A model generated the notes under the pieces. That model was given only the letters and a program-made list of their open reading frames with translations. It searched no databases and was not told the origin of the DNA. From Rhodovulum tesquicola (GTDB lineage: Bacteria; Pseudomonadota; Alphaproteobacteria; Rhodobacterales; Rhodobacteraceae): a stretch of DNA of 64,000 bases. Location: positions 53,143 through 117,142 of the forward strand of contig NZ_JAMYDV010000011.1 in NCBI RefSeq assembly GCF_024128855.1, in the 5' to 3' direction. Every line of letters starts with the position of its first letter. Position 1 is the stretch's first letter. Positions 59,407-64,000 of this stretch are shown one piece after another. The translations under genes and the position numbers were made by a program.

Positions 59407-60132
59407 ATGACCGATCTGACCGAGACCCCGCGGCCCGGGATCGCCCGCCGCCTGCCGCTGATCGCGATCCTGCTGGTTGCGGCGCTGGGCGCGGTCACGC
59501 TGCGCGATCATCTGTCGTTCCAGGCGCTGGCCGAGCATCGCGAGGCGCTGATCGGGTTTCGCGATGCGCATCTGGTCGCGACCGCGCTGGGCTTCTTTGC
59601 AGCCTATGTGCTGATCGTCGCCTTCTCGCTTCCGGGCGCGCTGATCGCGACGCTCACGGGGGGCTTCCTGTTCGGCGTCTTTCCGGGGGTGCTGGTCAAC
59701 GTCGCCGCGGCGACGACCGGCGCCATCCTGATCTTCCTTGCGGCGCGGGCCGGGCTGGGCGAGCGGCTGGCCGCGCGACTCGATGCCTCCGAGGGGCGGG
59801 TGAAACGCCTGCGCGAGGGGCTGCGCGAGAACGAGCTGTCGGTTCTGTTCCTGATCCGCCTCGTGCCCGCCGTGCCGTTCTTCGTGGCGAACTTGTTGCC
59901 CGCGCTGGTGGGGGTGCGGCTTGATCGCTTCGCGCTGACCACCTTTTTCGGGATCATGCCCGGCGCGCTTGTCTACACCTGGGTCGGCGCGGGGTTGGGC
60001 GAGGTTCTCGCCCGCGGCGAGACCCCGAATCTCGGCCTGATCTTCGAGCCCCATATCCTCGGGCCGCTGCTTGGCCTTGCGGCGCTGGCCGCGCTGCCGA
60101 TGATCGTCCGCCTGTTCCGCAAGGCACGCTGA
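59407..60132 (+). CDS. TVP38/TMEM64-family membrane protein
   Basis: A 241-residue inner-membrane protein with about six hydrophobic segments. The core FSLPGALIATLTGGFLFGVF, then LSVLFLIRLVPAVPFFVANL and FFGIMPGALVYTWVGAGLGE are the family (SNARE-associated/DedA-like) blocks. AAAGGATCCGAAGG precedes the ATG at 59407. One base separates it from the reductase gene. Function: probably lipid handling or transport, not shown. Confidence 0.9.
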   Translation: MTDLTETPRPGIARRLPLIAILLVAALGAVTLRDHLSFQALAEHREALIGFRDAHLVATALGFFAAYVLIVAFSLPGALIATLTGGFLFGVFPGVLVNVAAATTGAILIFLAARAGLGERLAARLDASEGRVKRLREGLRENELSVLFLIRLVPAVPFFVANLLPALVGVRLDRFALTTFFGIMPGALVYTWVGAGLGEVLARGETPNLGLIFEPHILGPLLGLAALAALPMIVRLFRKAR

Positions 60133-60133
60133 C

Positions 60134-61546
60134 ATGGCCCGAATCCAGACGGATCTGTGCATCCTCGGCGCGGGCTCGGGCGGCTTGTCGCTGGCCGCGG
60201 GGGCGGTGCAGATGGGCGCCCGCGTCGTGCTGGTCGAGGGGCACCGGATGGGCGGGGATTGCCTGAACTATGGCTGCGTGCCCTCCAAGGCGCTGCTGGC
60301 GGCGGCGAAGCAGGCCCAGACCATGCGCAAGGGCGGCTGCGGCATCCCCGGCGTCGCGCCGCAGATCGACTACGCGGCCGCCATGGAACATGTGCAGGCC
60401 GCCATCGCCACCATAGCCCCGCATGACAGCGTCGAGCGATTCGAGGGGCTGGGCGTGCGCGTCATCCAGGCCTGGGGACGATTCCTGAACCCGCGCGAGG
60501 TCGAGGCGGGCGGGCATGTCATTCGCGCCCGCCGCTTCGTGATCGCCACCGGCTCGCGCCCGGCCATCCCGCCGATCCCGGGGCTCGACGCGGTGCCCCA
60601 TCTCACCAACGAAACGTTGTTCGACCTCCGCGAGCGGCCCGGCCATCTGCTGATCCTGGGCGGCGGGCCGATCGGCATGGAAATGGCGCAGGCACATCGG
60701 CGGCTGGGTGCCGAGGTTACCGTGATCGAGGCTGACCGCGCCCTGAACCGCGAAGACCCGGAACTTGCCGCCATCGTGCTGGACCGTTTGCGCGCCGAAG
60801 GCGTCACCGTGATCGAGGGTGCCCGGGCCGACCGCGTCACCGGCCAGGCGGGCGCCATCAGCGTCGAGACCGCCCAAGGCCCGATCAGGGGCACCCACCT
60901 GCTGGTCGCCACGGGCCGCATGCCCGCGCTCGACCGGCTGAACCTTGAAGCGGCGGGCATCGAGACCACGCGCGCCGGGATCAAGGTCGGCCCCGATCTG
61001 CGCAGCACCAACCGTCGCGTCTATGCCATCGGCGATGCCGCGGGGGGGATGCAGTTCACCCATGTCGCGGGCTATCATGCGGGCGTCGTGATCCGCCCGA
61101 TCCTGCTGGGCCTGCCCGCAAGGGCCGGGACCGCGCATATCGCCCGCGTCACCTATACCGACCCCGAACTTGCCCAGATCGGCCCGACCGAGCCCGAGGC
61201 CCGCGCGACCCATGGCCCCCGGCTGGAGGTGGCCCGCTTCGCCTTTTCGGGCAATGACCGCGCCATCGCCACCGGCCGGACCGAGGGGCTGATCAAGGTG
61301 ATGGTGGTCCGGGGCCGCCCCATCGGCGTCTCCATCGCAGGCGAGGGGGCGGGGGATCTGATCGGCCTCTGGGCGCTGGCGCTCGCCAATGGGCTGAAGA
61401 TGGCCGATATCGCGAAGATGGTTGCGCCTTATCCGACGCTGGGCGAGGTTAGCAAGCGGGCGGCAGGTGCTTACTTCTCGCCCAGATTGTTCGAGAATCC
61501 CTGGGTCAAACGGGCCGTTCGCATCACGCAGCGCCTCTTGCCCTGA
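60134..61546 (+). CDS. FAD-dependent pyridine-nucleotide disulfide oxidoreductase
   Basis: A 470-residue flavoprotein. FAD motif LGAGSGGLSL, redox disulfide C43/C48 in GGDCLNYGCVPSKALL, and NAD motif LGGGPIGMEMAQA are present. In dihydrolipoamide dehydrogenase the C-terminal motif is HAHPTLSE; here it reads APYPTLGE, so the catalytic His is Tyr. This agrees with the mercuric reductase-like clade that pairs with TVP38. The substrate is unknown. It follows TVP38 by one base. Confidence 0.92.
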   Translation: MARIQTDLCILGAGSGGLSLAAGAVQMGARVVLVEGHRMGGDCLNYGCVPSKALLAAAKQAQTMRKGGCGIPGVAPQIDYAAAMEHVQAAIATIAPHDSVERFEGLGVRVIQAWGRFLNPREVEAGGHVIRARRFVIATGSRPAIPPIPGLDAVPHLTNETLFDLRERPGHLLILGGGPIGMEMAQAHRRLGAEVTVIEADRALNREDPELAAIVLDRLRAEGVTVIEGARADRVTGQAGAISVETAQGPIRGTHLLVATGRMPALDRLNLEAAGIETTRAGIKVGPDLRSTNRRVYAIGDAAGGMQFTHVAGYHAGVVIRPILLGLPARAGTAHIARVTYTDPELAQIGPTEPEARATHGPRLEVARFAFSGNDRAIATGRTEGLIKVMVVRGRPIGVSIAGEGAGDLIGLWALALANGLKMADIAKMVAPYPTLGEVSKRAAGAYFSPRLFENPWVKRAVRITQRLLP

Positions 61547-61567
61547 GCCCCGGGGGCATGGGCGTGT

Positions 61568-62986
61568 GTGATGGTCCTCAATTCCCTCTCCGGCCGCTTC
61601 CTGATGCTGACGGTCCTCTTCGTCATGCTGGCCGAAGTGTTGATCTTCCTGCCCTCCATCGCGCGCTTCCGCGAGGATTACCTGCTGTCGCGGCTGGAAC
61701 GGGCGCAGATCGCCTCGCTCGCGCTTCTGGTCACCGACGAGATGATCGCCGAGGATGTCGAGGCCGAGTTGCTGGCCAATGCGGGCGTCTACAACGTCGC
61801 GCTCCGGCGCGATCAGGCGCGCGAGCTTGTGCTCTCCTCGCCGATCCCCGAGCCGGTCCATCGCAGCTATGACCTGCGCGATCCGGGGGCGGCCGAACTG
61901 ATCGTGGACGCGCTGCGCCAGTTGACCGATCCCGTCCCGCGCGTGATCCGCGTGATCGGCGAGCCGGTGCGCGATGCGGGCCTGCTGATCGAGGTCACGA
62001 TGGGCAGCGAATCGCTGCGAGCGGCGATGATCGATTACGGGCTGCGCATCCTGTGGCTCTCGGCAGTGATCTCGGTGGTGACCGCGCTGTTGCTGTTTCT
62101 CGCCGTCCAGCGGCTGATGGTGACCCCGATCAAGCGCGTGGTCCGCGCCATGCAGCTCTATGCCGAGGCGCCCGAGGACACCCGCCGCATCATATCGCCC
62201 ACCTCCCGCGTGCGCGAACTGAACGAGGCCGAGACCGCCCTGCAATCGCTTCAGAACGATCTGACCGGCGCGCTGCGCCAGAAGGAACGGCTGGCCCAGC
62301 TTGGCGCCGCCGTCGCCAAGATCAGCCACGACCTGCGCAACATCCTGGCCACCGCCCAGCTTTTCGCCGACCGGATGGAGGCCAGCGAGGATCCGGGCGT
62401 CAAGCGTGCCGCGCCCAAGATCGTCGGCGCGATCAGCCGGGCGGTCAACCTGTGCGAGACGACGCTCGCCTTCGGCCGCGCGCAGGAACCTCCGCCCCGG
62501 CTGGAGCGGGTGCGGCTGGCCGCCATCGTCAACGACGTGGTGGATGCCGAACGGCTGGCCGCCGGCGACGAGGATATCAGCTTTGCCGAGGACGTGCCCG
62601 CGGGGCTGATGCTGCGCGCCGATCCCGAACAGTTGCACCGGGTTCTGACCAACCTGATCCGCAACGCCCGCCAGGCGATCCTCGCCAGCGGCAAGCCCGG
62701 CGAGATCGGCATCCGCGCCGAGGAGGACGATGCCGCCTGGACCATTCATGTCACCGATACCGGCCCCGGCCTGCCGCCCAAGGCGCGCGAGCATCTTTTC
62801 CAGCCTTTCCAGGGCGGCACCCGCAAGGGCGGCACGGGGCTTGGCCTGGCGATCTCGGTCGAACTGGTCCGCGGCCATGGCGGCGCGCTGGTCCTGCGCC
62901 GCTCGGATGCCACGGGCACCGAGTTCGAGATCCGGCTGCCGAAATCCGAGGCGGTACTTTTCGCGCAGGACCACAAGGTATCCTGA
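61568..62986 (+). CDS. Membrane sensor histidine kinase
   Basis: A 472-residue protein. Start GTG at 61568 or ATG at 61571. TM1 (FLMLTVLFVMLAEVLIFLP) and TM2 (around residues 157-177) flank a periplasmic domain not recognised. A HAMP-like linker follows (VTPIKRVVRAMQLYAEAP). The DHp box KISHDLRNILA contains the phospho-His; N box LIRNARQAI, G1 DTGPGLP and G2 GGTGLGLAIS complete the kinase domain. No response-regulator gene is adjacent. It follows the reductase by 21 bases and may share its transcript. Confidence 0.92.
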   Translation: MMVLNSLSGRFLMLTVLFVMLAEVLIFLPSIARFREDYLLSRLERAQIASLALLVTDEMIAEDVEAELLANAGVYNVALRRDQARELVLSSPIPEPVHRSYDLRDPGAAELIVDALRQLTDPVPRVIRVIGEPVRDAGLLIEVTMGSESLRAAMIDYGLRILWLSAVISVVTALLLFLAVQRLMVTPIKRVVRAMQLYAEAPEDTRRIISPTSRVRELNEAETALQSLQNDLTGALRQKERLAQLGAAVAKISHDLRNILATAQLFADRMEASEDPGVKRAAPKIVGAISRAVNLCETTLAFGRAQEPPPRLERVRLAAIVNDVVDAERLAAGDEDISFAEDVPAGLMLRADPEQLHRVLTNLIRNARQAILASGKPGEIGIRAEEDDAAWTIHVTDTGPGLPPKAREHLFQPFQGGTRKGGTGLGLAISVELVRGHGGALVLRRSDATGTEFEIRLPKSEAVLFAQDHKVS

Positions 62987-63055
62987 CGCGCGGTGGCCGC
63001 GCGGGCGGTTTGCCCCTTGCAATGCCCCGACGCGGGCGTTACATGCACGTCGCAC

Positions 63056-63132
63056 GCGCTGGTAGCTCAGTTGGATAGAGTACTTGACTACGAATCAAGG
63101 GGTCGGGGGTTCGAATCCTCCCCAGCGCGCCA
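63056..63132 (+). tRNA. tRNA-Arg (anticodon ACG)
   Basis: A 77-nt gene with encoded CCA. The acceptor arm pairs GCGCTGG (63056-63062) with CCAGCGC (63122-63128); discriminator G; TTCGAATC in the T loop. The anticodon stem CTTGA/TCAAG encloses loop CTACGAA, giving anticodon ACG, which is read as ICG. It is followed by an integrase remnant, so its 3' end is the likely attachment site. Confidence 0.95.
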
Positions 63133-63477
63133 CTTCTCCCGGAAATCCCCTCCAATACAATGCCTTACCGGGCCCGCTGTCTAATCGGCGAGGCACCTTA
63201 GACAATGGGGCCTCCGTGGCGGGGATCGCAGTATCACCGGTGCAATCGAATCGAGGGAACAGAATTTCCTTGGGTGTAGCCATTTCGTAACGACCGGGCT
63301 GAAATTCCGGCGGTGGTCGTAGCATGGGCTCATGGCAGGCTTGCTGGTTGCGAGAGCGCGCGGAAGCCCCGCATTGAAAGAAGGCATGCAACGCCCACAT
63401 TCCTTGGTGGCTGAACACGAAGACGGGCCCACCACGAGATGACGGGCCCATCGAAATATCCAGCCGTTCCTTCGCCC
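63133..63477. other. 345-bp stretch between tRNA-Arg and the integrase remnant
   Basis: No gene is supported. The frames here are short, and one overlaps the tRNA. A direct repeat GACGGGCCCA occurs at 63422-63431 and 63441-63450. The base composition is less GC-rich than the chromosome to the left, in keeping with imported DNA beyond the tRNA. Confidence 0.5.
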
Positions 63478-63874
63478 TCAGAGGAAGTCTCCCGTCTCCA
63501 ATGCAGAGGGCTGCGGCGTGAGCAGGCGGCGCCGGTTGACCCGCCTCGTGTAACGCTCGACCTCTTTCAGAGACTCGTGCCCGCTCCATGCCGCGATCTG
63601 GTGGGTCGTCGCGCCCCGCTCTGCATGCAGTATCATCCTCGACTTCCGAAGTCCGTGCGAGTTCCGGTCGTCCGGCAGACCGGCAATAGTGGCGGCCTTC
63701 GAAAACCAGCTGGAAGCTGCCTTCGGAGACCGCGGGCGTCCATGCTGGGTCTGAATGAAGAACGGGCGACCGTCACCCATGGCCTTGAGCGCCCTGATCA
63801 AGTGGTCCCGGTCCGTCGGAACCGCGAAACGGGGCAACTCACGGTGAAGCGGCACGCTGACCTCGCTCTTTGTC
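63478..63874 (-). pseudogene. Tyrosine-recombinase integrase, truncated by an IS element
   Basis: The C-terminal catalytic half of a phage-type integrase: QTKSEVSVPLHRELPRF, then HGLRKSRMILHAERG with the H-x-L-R box, IAAWSGHESLKEVERYTRRV with the second His and the tyrosine nucleophile. It ends with a TGA at 63478. The coding frame continues upstream from the GTG at 63855 to 63874, where IS sequence begins, so the gene was cut by the insertion. The N-terminal part should lie beyond the IS, outside the window. It lies next to tRNA-Arg, the usual target of such integrases. Confidence 0.75.
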
Positions 63875-64000
63875 TGAGGTGGTCCCCGTTTTCTGGACAG
63901 ATTTGCGGCGTTGCTAAGCTTGCCTGTTGATCATGCCGCCGCCTTCAGGTCTTGGCCCTGATGGGCCTCAACCGGTGTCCTTCCGCCAAGCGCCGAATGG
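63875..64000 (-). mobile_element. IS3-family insertion sequence, right end
   Basis: The element enters from the right edge. Its terminal sequence TGAGGTGGTCCCCGTTTT starts at 63875, where the integrase frame breaks. The transposase ends at 63931. The terminal sequence with TG at the tip and the transposase tail support the IS3 family; the exact element cannot be named from this fragment. Confidence 0.65.
63931..64000 (-). CDS. IS3-family transposase, C-terminal fragment
   Basis: Only the last 22 codons lie in the window: HSALGGRTPVEAHQGQDLKA then AA and TGA. The HSALGGRTPVE motif is the typical end of IS3-family integrase-core transposases. The rest lies outside the window. Confidence 0.6.
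   Translation of the reverse strand, partial: HSALGGRTPVEAHQGQDLKAAA

Noticed and set aside
59954..63055. 1033-codon open frame on the minus strand under the TVP38, reductase and kinase genes
   Set aside because: Antisense shadow caused by third-position GC bias; all three plus-strand genes have clear motifs.
63095..63283. 62-codon frame on the minus strand ending inside the tRNA gene
   Set aside because: Its last codons are antisense tRNA sequence (the common GGFEPP artefact), and its start has no ribosome site.

Overview
The window is GC-rich, densely coded chromosomal DNA from an alphaproteobacterium of the Rhodobacteraceae (Paracoccus/Rhodobacter type; the genus cannot be fixed from the sequence alone). 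The main reasons are propionyl-CoA carboxylase and methylmalonyl-CoA mutase genes together with a PccR/ScfR-type regulator, the order rpmH-rnpA-yidD ... yidC-MOSC-engB-argB, small families typical of Rhodobacterales (DUF6280-like, YdcH/DUF465), a four-cysteine lid in adenylate kinase, and a GC-rich hairpin repeat of a kind common in this family.

Layout. 1-15.7 kb: propionate assimilation (mcm, pccA, pccB) interleaved with small secreted or lipoprotein genes, then a Bcr/CflA-type MFS exporter, the PccR-like regulator and several housekeeping singletons. 15.8-25.6 kb: a GGDEF protein, YebC, a dual-specificity-type phosphatase, an ABC exporter, YgfZ, a fructosamine-kinase-family protein, a DUF6280-like gene behind a possible CtrA box, an uncharacterised acidic protein, TolC and a Pcm-family methyltransferase. 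25.6-27.9 kb: a looser region with a decayed methyltransferase, a stand-alone Hen1-type RNA 2'-O-methyltransferase and an orphan 84-residue protein. 27.9-30.7 kb: a SulP-Usp-DksA-like cluster.

30.7-40.7 kb: the distal S10 and spc/alpha ribosomal genes from rpmC to rplQ, including secY, adk and rpoA. Here rpmC has its own promoter, and a terminator followed by a new promoter separates rpmD from rplO. 22-bp palindromic repeats follow rpmD and rpoA. 40.7-42.3 kb: a LuxR/LuxI quorum-sensing pair directly after rplQ. 42.3-49.3 kb: HtrA-type protease, RarA, CrcB, an RluC/D-type synthase-HAD-ATP12 operon, and a lone amino-acid-binding protein.

49.3-59.1 kb: a [2Fe-2S] ferredoxin behind a close match to a sigma-54 promoter preceded by tandem 11-bp repeats, then SixA-like phosphatase, ArgB, an SDR, and the EngB/CatB-like/MOSC/YidC, TtcA and YidD/RnpA/L34 groups. 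59.4-63.0 kb: TVP38, a flavin disulfide reductase and an orphan sensor kinase. From 63.06 kb a tRNA-Arg(ACG) marks the edge of a probable integrated element: an integrase gene broken by an IS3-family insertion that runs off the right edge.

Functionally the window joins central carbon metabolism, ribosome/transcription/secretion core genes, protein insertion and RNA maturation, and regulators (PccR-like, LuxR/LuxI, GGDEF, sensor kinase). All homology calls rest on reading the sequence; no database search was run.
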